Origin: Actinopolymorpha sp. NPDC004070
GTDB taxonomy: Bacteria; Actinomycetota; Actinomycetes; Propionibacteriales; Actinopolymorphaceae
Assembly (NCBI RefSeq): GCF_040610475.1
Contig: NZ_JBEXMJ010000010.1
Span: 262,421-326,420 of the forward strand
Direction of reading: 5' to 3'
Length of the DNA stretch: 64,000 bases
The position numbers and the translations under genes were made by a program. Under the pieces are notes generated by a model that searched no databases, was not told the origin of the DNA, and was given only the letters and a program-made list of their open reading frames with translations. Positions 25,968 through 36,067 of the stretch are shown here, one piece after another (position 1 is the first letter of the stretch; each line of letters opens with the position of its first letter).

Positions 25968-26077
25968 GGCACCCCCCTCTCGTCCGGTCGTCCCCGAGAC
26001 GTTCTACCCGCCCCGGGGACGATCGAGCCACTGCCGGATCAGACCTGGGTCGGCCCGGACCAGGGTGCGCCCTTCCG

Positions 26078-27484
26078 CTACCGCCCGTCCTGCTCCGGCC
26101 TCGGCTCGGCCCTTCCACCAGCATGAACGGGTTCGAGCTCGGGCGACCTGCTCGCGGGTGGGGAGAACTGGCGCGGCAGGGCGCTGCGCTCGAACTCCTC
26201 CCGCGGGCGCTGCAGGCTGCCCAGCGAGACGATCTCGCGGGGGAAGAACAGCCCGAGCGTCCAGTCGGCCACGATGCGGACCTTGCGGTTGAGGGTGGGC
26301 ATCCGGCTGATGTGGTAGGTGCGGTGCATGAACCACGCCGGCCAGCCGCGCAGCTTGATGCCGTAGACCTGCGCCACGCCCTTGTGCAGGCCGAGACTGG
26401 CGACCGAGCCGACGTGCTTGTGCTTGTAGTTCTGCAGCGGCTTGCCCTTGAGGGCGCGGGCCACGTTGTCGCCGAGTACCTTGGCCTGGCGTACGGCGTG
26501 CTGGGCCGAGGGGCTGCACACCGCGTTCGGCGGTCCGGTCAGGTCAGGCACGGCGGCGCAGTCACCGGCCGCCCAGACGTGCTCGGCGCCGACGACCCGC
26601 AGGTCGGGCTCGGTGGGCAGTCGGCCCTTGTCGTCGCGCGGCAGGTCGGACGCGGCGAGGACCGGGTTGGCCTTGACTCCGGCGGTCCACACGATGGTGT
26701 CGGACTCCAGCCGGGTGCCGTCGGAGAGTTCCACGTGCCCGTCGACGCAGGACTCCAACAGGGTGTTCAGCTTCACGTCGATGTGCCGCTTGCGCAGGCG
26801 TTCGACGGTGTAGCGCCCCATGTCCTCCCCGACCTCGGGCAGGATCCGCCCGGCCGCCTCCACCAGCACCCAGCGCATGTCTTCGGCGCGGAAGTTGCGG
26901 TAGTAGCGGCAGGCGTAGCGGGCCATGTCCTCGAGCTCGGCGAGCGCCTCTACGCCGGCGTAGCCGCCGCCGACGAACACGAACGACAAGGCCCGTCGCC
27001 GGGTCTCCTCGTTCGCGGTGGACTCGGCGACGTCGAGCCGGTCGAGCACGTGGTTGCGAAGCTGGATGGCTTCCTCGACCTGCTTGAACCCGATCGCCTG
27101 CTCGGCGAGGCCGGGGATGGGCAGGGTCCGGGCGACCGAGCCGAGGGCGACGACGAGTTCGTCGTAGTGCACGTCGTACGTGGCGCCGGCGCGCGGCTCG
27201 ATCCGGGCGGTGTGCTCGGCGTGGTCGATGCCCACGACGCGCCCGGTGATCACCTGCACGGCGGGCAGGACCCGCCGTAGAGGCACGACGACGTGGCGGG
27301 GCTCGAGGTTGCCGGCCGCGGCCTCGGGGAGGAAGGGCTGGTAGGTCATGTACGAACGGGGCTCCACGACGGTGATCGTGACCTCGCCTCGACGGAGTTC
27401 CTTGCGAAGGGATTTCTGGAGCCGGAAGGCGGCATACATGCCGACGTAGCCGCCTCCGGCGATGAGGACGTGCCGTGTGTTCAC
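26078..27484 (-). CDS. ndh: Type II NADH dehydrogenase
   Basis: A 468-residue single-subunit NADH:quinone oxidoreductase of the membrane face. FAD site: VLIAGGGYVGMYAAFRLQK; NADH site: FVFVGGGYAGVEALAELED; the C-terminal flavin motif is VWAAGDCAAVPD. A quinone-site segment with HAVRQAKVLGDNVA and a basic, aromatic C-terminal membrane-binding region (GWPAWFMHRTYHISRMP) follow. The last ~40 residues are Pro/Glu-rich. The GTG start has AGGAGGTGA upstream. A Rex-like operator lies 39-56 bp before the start, so expression probably follows the NADH/NAD ratio. Confidence 0.92.
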   Translation of the reverse strand: MNTRHVLIAGGGYVGMYAAFRLQKSLRKELRRGEVTITVVEPRSYMTYQPFLPEAAAGNLEPRHVVVPLRRVLPAVQVITGRVVGIDHAEHTARIEPRAGATYDVHYDELVVALGSVARTLPIPGLAEQAIGFKQVEEAIQLRNHVLDRLDVAESTANEETRRRALSFVFVGGGYAGVEALAELEDMARYACRYYRNFRAEDMRWVLVEAAGRILPEVGEDMGRYTVERLRKRHIDVKLNTLLESCVDGHVELSDGTRLESDTIVWTAGVKANPVLAASDLPRDDKGRLPTEPDLRVVGAEHVWAAGDCAAVPDLTGPPNAVCSPSAQHAVRQAKVLGDNVARALKGKPLQNYKHKHVGSVASLGLHKGVAQVYGIKLRGWPAWFMHRTYHISRMPTLNRKVRIVADWTLGLFFPREIVSLGSLQRPREEFERSALPRQFSPPASRSPELEPVHAGGRAEPRPEQDGR

Positions 27485-27522
27485 GTCCGTTCACCTCCTA
27501 GGTCGTTGTTCAGGCTAGTCGC

Positions 27523-27540
27523 TCGTGAATTCGTTCACAA
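27523..27540 (-). promoter_or_regulatory. Rex-like operator (ROP) upstream of ndh
   Basis: On the minus strand the 18-mer is TTGTGAACGAATTCACGA, differing from the Rex consensus TTGTGAA-N4-TTCACAA by a single base. It sits just upstream of a TAGCCT -10 candidate, where Rex would block RNA polymerase at low NADH/NAD. Rex control of ndh is known in Streptomyces. Confidence 0.7.
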
Positions 27541-27616
27541 GGACCGAACGCCGCTGTCGGGAACGTCACACGATTCGCATGACACGCCCTAAGCTCGAAT
27601 GAACGAGGGAGGGGCC

Positions 27617-28291
27617 GTGGGCGCGATCTTCGCTGTCATCCTCATCGCCCTCGTCGTCGCAGCAGTAGCGCTGACCGTGCCGCTCGTCGCGCTCGTCCAG
27701 CGCCGCGAACAGCGCCGACTCGAGGGGCTTGCCGCCTGGGCGTCGTCGATCGGGTGGACGACCTACGCCGGCAGCGTCGAGGTGCCCTGGACCGCTCGCC
27801 TTCCCGGAGCGAACCCACGCGGTGTCCGCTGCCTGTTCACCGGCATCTATCGCGAACTACCCGTGAGCATGGCGGAGTACACGTACCAGACCACGCACAC
27901 GACCTACGTGAACGGGCAAACCCAGGTCACCACCGACCACCACGACATCGTCGCCTGTGTCGTACATCTCCCCTACACCTACCCCGGCATCGAGGTGGCC
28001 GGCCGCGGGTCCGGCTCGCGCATGTGGCGCTGGCTCAACGGCCCGGACCAGGCCGAAGAGGTGGGCATCGACGAGTTCGACCGTGACTTCCGCGTCCACA
28101 GCACCCATCCCGAACTCGTACGCCAGGTGATCGGGCCCGCGCTGGTGCGCACCCACCTGGCCGGCATGGCGCCGAACTGGAGCCTGCACGGCACCGACCT
28201 GCTGGTGTACTGGCAGGGCCGCATGGAGCCCACCCGGGTGCTGCCCGCCGTGGACTCCGTCATCCGCGTCGCGAACCTCCTCGGCCGCTGA
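27617..28291 (+). CDS. Membrane-anchored protein of unknown function
   Basis: A ~224-residue protein with one N-terminal membrane helix (IFAVILIALVVAAVALTVPL) and a soluble domain likely on the cytoplasmic side, since a QRREQRR basic run follows the helix. The middle has a tyrosine- and threonine-rich stretch (MAEYTYQTTHTTYVNGQTQ) and alternating beta strands. I do not recognise the family. The GTG at 27617 is preferred over the ATG at 27599 because GAGGGAGG lies 4 nt upstream of it and TAAGCT at 27590 would place the transcript start near 27599. It is divergent from ndh and shares the Rex-site interval. Confidence 0.6.
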   Translation: MGAIFAVILIALVVAAVALTVPLVALVQRREQRRLEGLAAWASSIGWTTYAGSVEVPWTARLPGANPRGVRCLFTGIYRELPVSMAEYTYQTTHTTYVNGQTQVTTDHHDIVACVVHLPYTYPGIEVAGRGSGSRMWRWLNGPDQAEEVGIDEFDRDFRVHSTHPELVRQVIGPALVRTHLAGMAPNWSLHGTDLLVYWQGRMEPTRVLPAVDSVIRVANLLGR

Positions 28292-28329
28292 CGTAACGCT
28301 TGGAGCTGACGAAGCGCCGTTGCGCACGC

Positions 28330-29208
28330 TCAGTTCGCCGGCAGGCGAGGTAGGCCGGCGTGGTCGGCCGCGCGGGTGAGGACGGCGTCGAGCATCGGCT
28401 CGGTGAGCTTGCCGGTGAAGGTGTTCTGCTGGCTCGGGTGGTAGGAGCCGATGAGGAGCACCTCCGGCCAGTCGGCCGCGGACCGATCCGGCGGCGCCAG
28501 CAGCACCTCCGCACCGTGACCGAACTTCGGCCGCGGGCGGGGAATCCGGTAGCCCAGCGCGGCGAGAGTACGAACGGCGGCGGTCCAGCCGTACGACCCG
28601 AGCGCGACGACCGAGCGGACCGTCGGTGCGCACAGCTCCCACTCCCTGCGCAGCCAGGGGAAGCACGCGTCGCGTTCGGCCGGCAGCGGTTTGTTCTCCG
28701 GCGGCGCACAGCGAACCGCGGCGACCACGCGGACGCCGAGCAGCCGTTGCCCGTCACCGGCGGAGACGCTCGTCGGCTGCACCGCGAGGCCCACCCGCGC
28801 AAGTGCCGCGAAGAGCCAGTCGCCGGACCGGTCACCGGTGAAGATCCGGCCGGTACGGTTGCCGCCGTGCGCTGCGGGTGCCAGCCCCACGATCATCACG
28901 GCCGGCGCCGGATCGCCCCACCCGGCCACCGGGCGGCCCCAGTACGGCTGGCCGGCGAACGACCGGCGCGGCGAGGCGGCGACGCCCTCGCGCCACTCGA
29001 CCAGGCGGGGACAGGCGCGGCACACCGACTGCCGGGCGGTGAGTTCCTCCAGGTCCGGCGCGGTGGCCGCGAGCCGCTCCACGTCGGCGGCGTCATGTGC
29101 GACCGGTGTGTCCGTCTCGGCCGGGTCGTCGGGCCAGCCGGTGCCCGGCGGAACCGGACTGGCGAACGCCGCACCGGTCACCGGATGCGGACGCCGCTCA
29201 GCGGTCAT
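28330..29208 (-). CDS. Uracil-DNA glycosylase, type 5-like (UdgB)
   Basis: A 292-residue DNA repair enzyme of the UDG superfamily. Fe-S cysteines fit CRACPRLVEW near residue 68. The catalytic motif region is GLAPAAHGGNRTGRIFTGD, typical of type 5 (UdgB) where Ala replaces the Asn/Asp of other UDGs, and motif 2 is SYHPSQQNTFTG. UdgB removes uracil and deaminated purines from DNA. The ATG at 29208 gives the family's normal N-terminus; a longer frame upstream overlaps the Ppx gene. The start overlaps the DUF501-Ppx stop by 11 bp, so it is the last gene of the eno-ftsB-ppx operon. Confidence 0.88.
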   Translation of the reverse strand: MTAERRPHPVTGAAFASPVPPGTGWPDDPAETDTPVAHDAADVERLAATAPDLEELTARQSVCRACPRLVEWREGVAASPRRSFAGQPYWGRPVAGWGDPAPAVMIVGLAPAAHGGNRTGRIFTGDRSGDWLFAALARVGLAVQPTSVSAGDGQRLLGVRVVAAVRCAPPENKPLPAERDACFPWLRREWELCAPTVRSVVALGSYGWTAAVRTLAALGYRIPRPRPKFGHGAEVLLAPPDRSAADWPEVLLIGSYHPSQQNTFTGKLTEPMLDAVLTRAADHAGLPRLPAN

Positions 29209-30715
29209 CGGCGTCCCGACGGGATGCCCGCGACCTCGAAGCGGCACTCCACGCGATGCCGTCCAGGATGTCGTGTTCGCTGACCACGAGTTCGCCACGG
29301 GCGAGGTGGGGCGAGACCCGGGCGAGGATCCGGTCCAGGATCAGCGCGCCGGCGCCGATCACGTCCACCCGGCCCGGATGCATGAACGGCAGCGCCTTCC
29401 GCTGCGCGTGGGTCATCGACAACAGCCGGTCGGTGACCGCGTGCACCTCGGCCGCGGGGATGCGGGCGTGGTGGATCCGGTCGCGGTCGTACGCCGGCAG
29501 GTCCAGCGCCATCGCCGCCACCGTCGTCACCGTGCCGGCCAGGCCGACGAGGGTACGGGCGCGCTCCAGCGGCACCTCCCCCGCCACCTCGTCCAGGCGG
29601 CGCTCGACCTCCGCCCGGGCCTGCTCCACCTGCGCGGGCGTCGGCGGGTCGTCGGTGAGGTACCGCTCGGTGAGTCGTACGCAGCCCATGTCGACCGAGA
29701 CCGCCGCCTCCGGCCGCGCGCCGCCGAGGACGAACTCGGTGGAGCCGCCGCCGATGTCGAACACGAGGTACGGCGTCGGGATCCGGCGCCCGGCCAACTC
29801 GCGGGTCGCGCCGGCGAAGGACAGGTCGGCCTCCTCCGCGCCGATGATCACCTCGGGCTCGACGCCGAGGATGTCTCGCACACCCGCCACGAACTCGTCC
29901 CGGTTGCCGGCGTCACGGGAGGCCGAGGTGGCCACGAACCGCACCTGCTCCGCACCCAGCTCGCGGATCCGCTCGGCGTACCGCTCACAGGCGGCGAACG
30001 TCCGCGCCAGGGCCTGCTCGGACAACCGGCCCGTACGGTCCACACCCTCCCCGAGGCGGACGATCTCCAGCCGGCGGTCCAGCTCGTGCAGGGCCCGCGC
30101 CCCGGTGGCCGGCTCGGTGGTGATGTCGGCGACCAGCAGCCGGATGGAGTTGGTGCCGCAGTCGACGGCGGCCACGCGTACCGGCGGGTCGATCTCGACA
30201 CAACGCCCCTCCGCCGCCCAGTCGGGCAGCAGCGCCAGCGCCTCGTCCCCGAGCGGGTTCACTCCCGGCCCGGCCGCGAGCGCGTGGCCGACCAGCGAGT
30301 GCAGGCACTTCACCCGGTCGGGCATGCCGCCTGCGGAGATCCCGGCGATCTCGGGTACGTGGCCGAGCCGCTCGCGGGCGGTGAGGTAGTGCTCGTGGGC
30401 GCGCCGGTAGGCGGCTGCCAGGTCGGGGTCGGTGGTCAGCCGTTCGGTCCACTCCCGCATCAGTCCGCTCGCCTCCAGTCGGCCGATCTCGGCGGCCAGA
30501 CGCGGGCAGGTGAGATAGAAGGTGGTCGGGAACGGCGTACCGTCGGGCAGCCGCGGCTCGGTCTCCACGACGTCCGGCAACCCGCAGCGGCACCGGTGCG
30601 CGACTCCGTGCACGCCACGGGCCGGCCGGCCGAGCTGGGCGCTGACCGCGGCCACGTCGGCGGCGGCCACTGGATCCCCGGAGTCGGCAGGGTCCTCGGG
30701 CTCGGGTGCGGTCAT
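29198..30715 (-). CDS. DUF501-Ppx/GppA fusion protein
   Basis: A 505-residue open frame joining two normally separate genes. Residues ~20-175 match DUF501 (VSAQLGRPARGVHGVAHRC with Cys pair, FPTTFYLTCP, AGISAGGMPDRVKCLHSL). Residues ~178-495 are a complete Ppx/GppA phosphatase (VAAVDCGTNSIRLLVADI, VFDIGGGSTEFVLG, GLAGTVTTVAAM), which hydrolyses polyphosphate or pppGpp. In other actinobacteria the two genes are adjacent. Here no stop lies between them; a GTG at 30175 could still start Ppx alone, but no ribosome site precedes it. The start overlaps the ftsB stop by 4 bp. Confidence 0.87.
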   Translation of the reverse strand: MTAPEPEDPADSGDPVAAADVAAVSAQLGRPARGVHGVAHRCRCGLPDVVETEPRLPDGTPFPTTFYLTCPRLAAEIGRLEASGLMREWTERLTTDPDLAAAYRRAHEHYLTARERLGHVPEIAGISAGGMPDRVKCLHSLVGHALAAGPGVNPLGDEALALLPDWAAEGRCVEIDPPVRVAAVDCGTNSIRLLVADITTEPATGARALHELDRRLEIVRLGEGVDRTGRLSEQALARTFAACERYAERIRELGAEQVRFVATSASRDAGNRDEFVAGVRDILGVEPEVIIGAEEADLSFAGATRELAGRRIPTPYLVFDIGGGSTEFVLGGARPEAAVSVDMGCVRLTERYLTDDPPTPAQVEQARAEVERRLDEVAGEVPLERARTLVGLAGTVTTVAAMALDLPAYDRDRIHHARIPAAEVHAVTDRLLSMTHAQRKALPFMHPGRVDVIGAGALILDRILARVSPHLARGELVVSEHDILDGIAWSAASRSRASRRDADDR

Positions 30716-31479
30716 CGGTTCGGTCGCGGCGTCTGGGTGGGGCTGGGGTCGATGGTCTTCGGCGGCTCGTGCTTCGGCGTGCTGGGTGTCCTGCCGACGG
30801 GCGTCGTCGTCGGCTGCACACCCGACCGCTCGACGCTCCCCCACAGGCTGGACCACCAGGCCTGCTGGGGCCCGGTGGGGACGGCTGCCGCACCGGCGAC
30901 GGCCGGCGCCTTCGCGACCGAGCCGTCCTCGCCGACCACGACGTAGCCGGTCTCGCCCGGCTTCACCCAGCGCAGGCGCTCGCGGGCCTGCGCCTCGACG
31001 TACGCCGGGTCGTGCCAGCGCCGCAGCTCCTTCTCCAGGGAGGCCACGCGGTCGGTACGCCGGGTCTCCTCGGTACGCAGCGCGGCGATCTGGCTGCGTT
31101 GTTCGACCCAGGCCCGCAGGCTGGACGCGTAGGAGATGACCAGCGCCGCGATCACGAGAGCCAGGATCGCCGCCCGGCCGGTGACGTTGGCGTTGCGCCG
31201 CGAGGTGGGCTTGGCGGTGTCGGGCCGGCCGGGGTCGCGGCGAGCGTTCGGCACCGTGCCGGTGGTGGCCCGGGCCACCCCGGGCCGGACCGCCGCCTCC
31301 GGACGCGCCTCGCCCCGGCCGGCCGTACGGGTCGGGCCGGCCCCGGCGGAGCGGCGGGTGGTCCGGGAAGAACCCGCACCACCCCGCGCGCCACGTCCGG
31401 AAGCGCCGGGCTTGGCCCGGCCAGGACCCTGCCCGCGACCTGCGGGCCGGGCGTTGCGACCACCCCGTGCGTCGCTCAC
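30712..31479 (-). CDS. ftsB: Septum formation initiator FtsB/DivIC
   Basis: A 255-residue division protein. A ~95-residue Arg/Gly/Ala-rich cytoplasmic tail precedes a single membrane helix (AAILALVIAALVISYA) and an extracytoplasmic coiled coil (QIAALRTEETRRTDRVASLE), followed by the family's RWHDPAYVEAQARERLRWV and PGETGYVVVG. The C-terminal ~60 residues are Pro/Thr-rich. FtsB acts with FtsL and FtsQ in the divisome. It starts 5 bp after the enolase stop and overlaps the DUF501-Ppx start by 4 bp, the usual actinobacterial order. The GTG at 31479 is the start. Confidence 0.93.
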   Translation of the reverse strand: MSDARGGRNARPAGRGQGPGRAKPGASGRGARGGAGSSRTTRRSAGAGPTRTAGRGEARPEAAVRPGVARATTGTVPNARRDPGRPDTAKPTSRRNANVTGRAAILALVIAALVISYASSLRAWVEQRSQIAALRTEETRRTDRVASLEKELRRWHDPAYVEAQARERLRWVKPGETGYVVVGEDGSVAKAPAVAGAAAVPTGPQQAWWSSLWGSVERSGVQPTTTPVGRTPSTPKHEPPKTIDPSPTQTPRPNR

Positions 31480-31484
31480 CGGAC

Positions 31485-32798
<1,314 letters not shown>

Positions 32799-32874
32799 TC
32801 ATGGACCCCCCGAGCCTAGCGGCGCCGCCTGTGCGTACGGCGAACCGACCCGCGCACCACCCGGATCCTGGAGA

Positions 32875-33936
32875 TCAACGGGTGCGCTCGGCGGCGCGAA
32901 CGGCGTCGACGTAGCGCCGGCAGGCGTCGCGCAACGCCTGCTCGGGATCGAGGTCCGCGGACCGCGCGCGGTCGACCAGGGCCAGCAACGCGGCGCCGAG
33001 CCGGTCGGCGTCGAGGCGTTCGGTCCCGGCCGTGGGGTCGCCGGCGACCTCGGAGAGTACGGCCGGATCGGGCCCGTCGACCCGGACACCCGACCGTGCC
33101 GTACGCCCGAGCAGCTTGTCGGCGAGCGTCAGCGCGGGCAGGGCCAGCGGCACGCCCTCGACCGCGGAGGTGCGTTGTTTCTCCTCGGCCTTCAGCTGGT
33201 CCCAGACGTTCTCCACCTCCGCCGCCGTCGACTCAGCGGTCCCGGACGGGCCACCCGCGGCGGGGCCGAAGACGTGCGGGTTACGCCGGATCAGCTTTTC
33301 CACCAGGTCGGCGGTGACGTCGTCGATGGAGAACGGCGTCTCCGCGTCCTCCTCGGCCAGCCTGGCGTGGAACACCACCTGGAACAGCAGGTCGCCGAGC
33401 TCCTCGCGCAGATGCTGCCGGCCGCCGGCCTCGATCGCCTCGACGGTTTCGTACGACTCCTCCACGAGGTACCGCACCAGCGACCGGTGAGTTTGGTCGC
33501 GCACCCACGGGCAGCGGTCGCGCAGCTGGTCCATCACCGACACCAGGTCCAGCAGCCGGGCACCTGGCAGGTCGTAGGAGGCGGGCACCACCTCCAGGGC
33601 GGGCAGGCCCCGCGTGCCCGACTCGGCGGCGGTGGCCAGCAGGTGGCCGAGTGCCCGGCCGAGCGCCGGGTCGCCGTCGTCGGAGGCCAGCCACACCACC
33701 TCGGCGCCGGCGCGAGCCCTGGTCACGAGGAGGTCGGCCAGCTCGCCGGGCGCGAGCGGATCGGCCACGACGGCGACCCGTATCCCGGCAGCCTCGACCG
33801 GCGCGCGCTGCGGGTGGTCGGCGTCGCCGGTGAGCACCTCGTCGGCCGAGCGCAGCAGCTCCCAGGCCGGCCAGGTGAGCAGGCCCGGCGCCACCCGCGG
33901 GCTGGTCAGCAGCAGGGCGACACGACCGGCCGTCAT
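32875..33936 (-). CDS. mazG: Nucleoside triphosphate pyrophosphohydrolase
   Basis: A 353-residue MazG protein. The N-terminal ~130 residues are the Ala/Leu-rich extension found in actinobacterial MazG. The catalytic MazG domain follows: LVSVMDQLRDRCPWVRDQTH, then LVEESYETVEAIEAG (the ExxE pair), then LREELGDLLFQVVFHARL (ExxD pair) and IRRNPHVFG. It removes aberrant NTPs. The ATG at 33936 was chosen; a longer frame to 34020 lies inside the neighbouring lipoprotein gene. It begins 19 bp after that gene's stop, so the two are probably co-transcribed. Confidence 0.92.
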   Translation of the reverse strand: MTAGRVALLLTSPRVAPGLLTWPAWELLRSADEVLTGDADHPQRAPVEAAGIRVAVVADPLAPGELADLLVTRARAGAEVVWLASDDGDPALGRALGHLLATAAESGTRGLPALEVVPASYDLPGARLLDLVSVMDQLRDRCPWVRDQTHRSLVRYLVEESYETVEAIEAGGRQHLREELGDLLFQVVFHARLAEEDAETPFSIDDVTADLVEKLIRRNPHVFGPAAGGPSGTAESTAAEVENVWDQLKAEEKQRTSAVEGVPLALPALTLADKLLGRTARSGVRVDGPDPAVLSEVAGDPTAGTERLDADRLGAALLALVDRARSADLDPEQALRDACRRYVDAVRAAERTR

Positions 33937-33955
33937 CTGCGGGGCCACCGTGGGA

Positions 33956-34570
33956 TCAGGGCATCTGGGGTACGGCAGGAGCCTCGGGCGCGGTCGGCTC
34001 CGGGGTGACGAGCTGGCCACCCGGCTTCACCGCCGAACCCGTCCAGGTGCCGTAGCGCGGGTTGACCTTGACCCCGACCTGCTCGGCGGTCCTGGACATC
34101 TCCCGCCCGACCAGCTGGTCGGCCTTGGCCTGCTCCTGCTGGCTGGAGGGCTCCCGGCCGAGCAGCTTGGTGTTGAGGCCGCGGCGCAGGACGACCCACC
34201 GCGCGAAGCCGTCCAGCATGTCCGGCGGGATCACCACACGCTGCGCCTTGATCTGCGACTTGACCTCGTCGATGTCGGCCTGGCTGGCACTCACACCCGA
34301 CCGCCTGGCGGTGGGAACGATCAGCTCGTCGTCGACGAGCTGCTGGAGCAGGTCGCTCTGCAGCTTGGTCGACTCGGAGTCGCCGAGATCGGACCGCCCG
34401 GCCTTGGCCAGGATGTCGCGCGACTGCTTCTGGAGGTAGGACACAGAGATCGTCCGGTCACCGACCTGGGCCGCGGCTCCGGGGTTGGAGACCGCGCCAC
34501 AGCCGGACAGCGCCAGCCCGGCGACCAGAGCGACAGCGGCGACTCGACCAGCGTGCCTTCGACCGACCAC
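33956..34570 (-). CDS. SurA N-terminal-like lipoprotein
   Basis: A 204-residue lipoprotein. The signal peptide VAAVALVAGLALSGC has a lipobox with cysteine at about residue 23, followed by NPGAAAQVGDRTISVSYLQK and helical segments typical of SurA N-terminal (chaperone) domains. No peptidyl-prolyl isomerase domain follows. The GTG at 34570 is fixed by AGAAGAGG 4 nt upstream. It lies directly upstream of mazG. In many actinobacteria this gene sits between mfd and mazG, as here in order though not in distance. A role in folding or export of secreted proteins is inferred. Confidence 0.85.
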   Translation of the reverse strand: MVGRRHAGRVAAVALVAGLALSGCGAVSNPGAAAQVGDRTISVSYLQKQSRDILAKAGRSDLGDSESTKLQSDLLQQLVDDELIVPTARRSGVSASQADIDEVKSQIKAQRVVIPPDMLDGFARWVVLRRGLNTKLLGREPSSQQEQAKADQLVGREMSRTAEQVGVKVNPRYGTWTGSAVKPGGQLVTPEPTAPEAPAVPQMP

Positions 34571-34663
34571 GGGACCTCTTCTCGCACGTTCGCAACGGAT
34601 ACCAGCCACGTCGCACCCGATCGTACGCAGCCCGTTCCGGCGGCGGCCCGACGGGCCGGACCC

Positions 34664-34669
34664 TACTCT
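34664..34669 (+). promoter_or_regulatory. -10 element of a leaderless promoter (sensor kinase gene)
   Basis: TACTCT matches TANNNT and ends 6 nt before the sensor kinase ATG at 34676. There is no Shine-Dalgarno, consistent with a leaderless mRNA. Confidence 0.5.
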
Positions 34670-34675
34670 CGTCCC

Positions 34676-36067
34676 ATGTCCGGCCCCATCTCCGAACGAA
34701 CCGGCCCAGCCGGAACCGGCCCAGCAGGAACCAGCACGGTCAGGTTCCGGGCGGGGCTCGCCGTCGCCGGGCTGTTCGTTGTCGCCGGCTGTGCGGCGGC
34801 GTTCCTCGTCAGCCCCTTCGTCAGCGTCCCGGCGGGCGTGGCCTCCGGCGGGCTGGCCGGACTGCTGGTGGCCGGGCCGGCGCACCGGGCCGCCCTGGTG
34901 CCGGTCGCCGTCGCCGCCGCGCTCGTCTCCCTCGCCGCCACGCTCCTCATCCCGGAGTCGCTGCCGCCGAGCGTCCAGTGGTTCGGGCTGTTCGAACTGG
35001 CCGGGCTGCTGTGGCTGATCGTCCTGGTGGTCCGGCTCGCACCGGCCCGGCAGGCGTTCGCTGTCGGGCTGCTCGCCTCGGCCGCGCAGGCGACGATGAT
35101 CCTGCGCGCGGTGCACGGCTTGTCCCTGCTGGACCAGGTGGGGTCGGTCGGCTTCTGGGCGCTGGGCGCGGTGTGCTCGGCGCTCGGCGGGGGTTACCTG
35201 CGGTCGCTGGACAGCACCCGCGAGCGGGCTGTTCGCGAGGCTCGCCGGACGCAGCGGCTGGCGCTGGCCCGCGACCTGCACGACTTCGTCGCACACGACA
35301 TCAGCGGCATCGTGGTCCAGGCGCAGGCCGCGCGGGCGGTGGCGGCACAGCGGCCGGAGGCGGTCCTCGACGCGCTCGCGCGGATCGAGGAGGCGGGGCT
35401 CGCGGCGCTGTCCTCGATGGACCGGACGGTGCACATGCTGCACGACCTCGACGAGGGCTCCCCCACGGATTCGGCCGAGGGCCCGGAGTCGTCGTACGCC
35501 CAGGACGCCGGCCGGGCGCCCGCGCCGGGCGTCGGTGACCTGCCCGAACTCCTCGGCCGGTTCACAGCCGGCGGCTCCGGGCCGGTCCGGCTGCACCTGC
35601 CGCCCGACCTGGCTGCCGCGGTCCCCCGCGAGATCGGCTCCACCGTCCACCGGGTGGTGGTGGAGGCGCTGACGAACGTACGCCGGCACGCACCGCTGGA
35701 CTCCGCCGTCACCGTCACGCTCGCCAGGAGCGACGGCGCCGGCGACCACGACAGCCCGACGCTGACCGTGGAGATCACCAACCAGCCGGGCGATCCGGAC
35801 CGTACGGACACGCCGGTCGACGGCGGCGACCGCCGGGGCGGCCTCGGCCTGGTCGGCCTGAGCGAACGGGTCCAGGCCCTCGGCGGCACGCTGACCGCGG
35901 GCCCGTACGGCCGGGCGGGATGGCGTACGACCGCGGTCCTCCCGCTGGCGTCCGGGGGCACCGACCGAACCGGCCGCACCGGCCGAACCGACCGCACCGG
36001 CCGAACCGACCGAGCCGGCCGAACCGACCGCCTGGGTGACCTGGGCGGCGACACGATGAAACGATGA
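34676..36067 (+). CDS. Sensor histidine kinase (NarL/DesK type)
   Basis: A 463-residue membrane kinase. About six hydrophobic helices cover residues ~25-170. The HisKA_3 dimerisation box follows with the phosphoacceptor His at about residue 202 in ARDLHDFVAHDISGIVVQAQ, and then the HATPase_c domain (HRVVVEALTNVRRHAP N-box, GGLGLVGLSERVQALGG G-box). The C-terminal ~25 residues are a TDRTGR-type repeat encoded by an 18-bp tandem repeat. It starts leaderless, is divergent from the SurA-like gene, and its stop overlaps the response-regulator ATG (ATGA), so the two form a two-component pair. The signal is unknown. Confidence 0.9.
   Translation: MSGPISERTGPAGTGPAGTSTVRFRAGLAVAGLFVVAGCAAAFLVSPFVSVPAGVASGGLAGLLVAGPAHRAALVPVAVAAALVSLAATLLIPESLPPSVQWFGLFELAGLLWLIVLVVRLAPARQAFAVGLLASAAQATMILRAVHGLSLLDQVGSVGFWALGAVCSALGGGYLRSLDSTRERAVREARRTQRLALARDLHDFVAHDISGIVVQAQAARAVAAQRPEAVLDALARIEEAGLAALSSMDRTVHMLHDLDEGSPTDSAEGPESSYAQDAGRAPAPGVGDLPELLGRFTAGGSGPVRLHLPPDLAAAVPREIGSTVHRVVVEALTNVRRHAPLDSAVTVTLARSDGAGDHDSPTLTVEITNQPGDPDRTDTPVDGGDRRGGLGLVGLSERVQALGGTLTAGPYGRAGWRTTAVLPLASGGTDRTGRTGRTDRTGRTDRAGRTDRLGDLGGDTMKR
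35965..36030 (+). repeat. 18-bp tandem repeat in the sensor kinase C-terminus
   Basis: Three full units and a 12-bp partial unit of CCGAACCGACCGCACCGG with one or two substitutions per unit. It encodes a charged TDRTGR-like tail and is likely to vary in copy number between strains. Confidence 0.85.

Noticed and set aside
33614..34675. N-terminal extension of the sensor kinase frame
   Set aside because: This part is antisense to mazG and the SurA-like gene. The kinase has a natural start at 34676 with a leaderless promoter.
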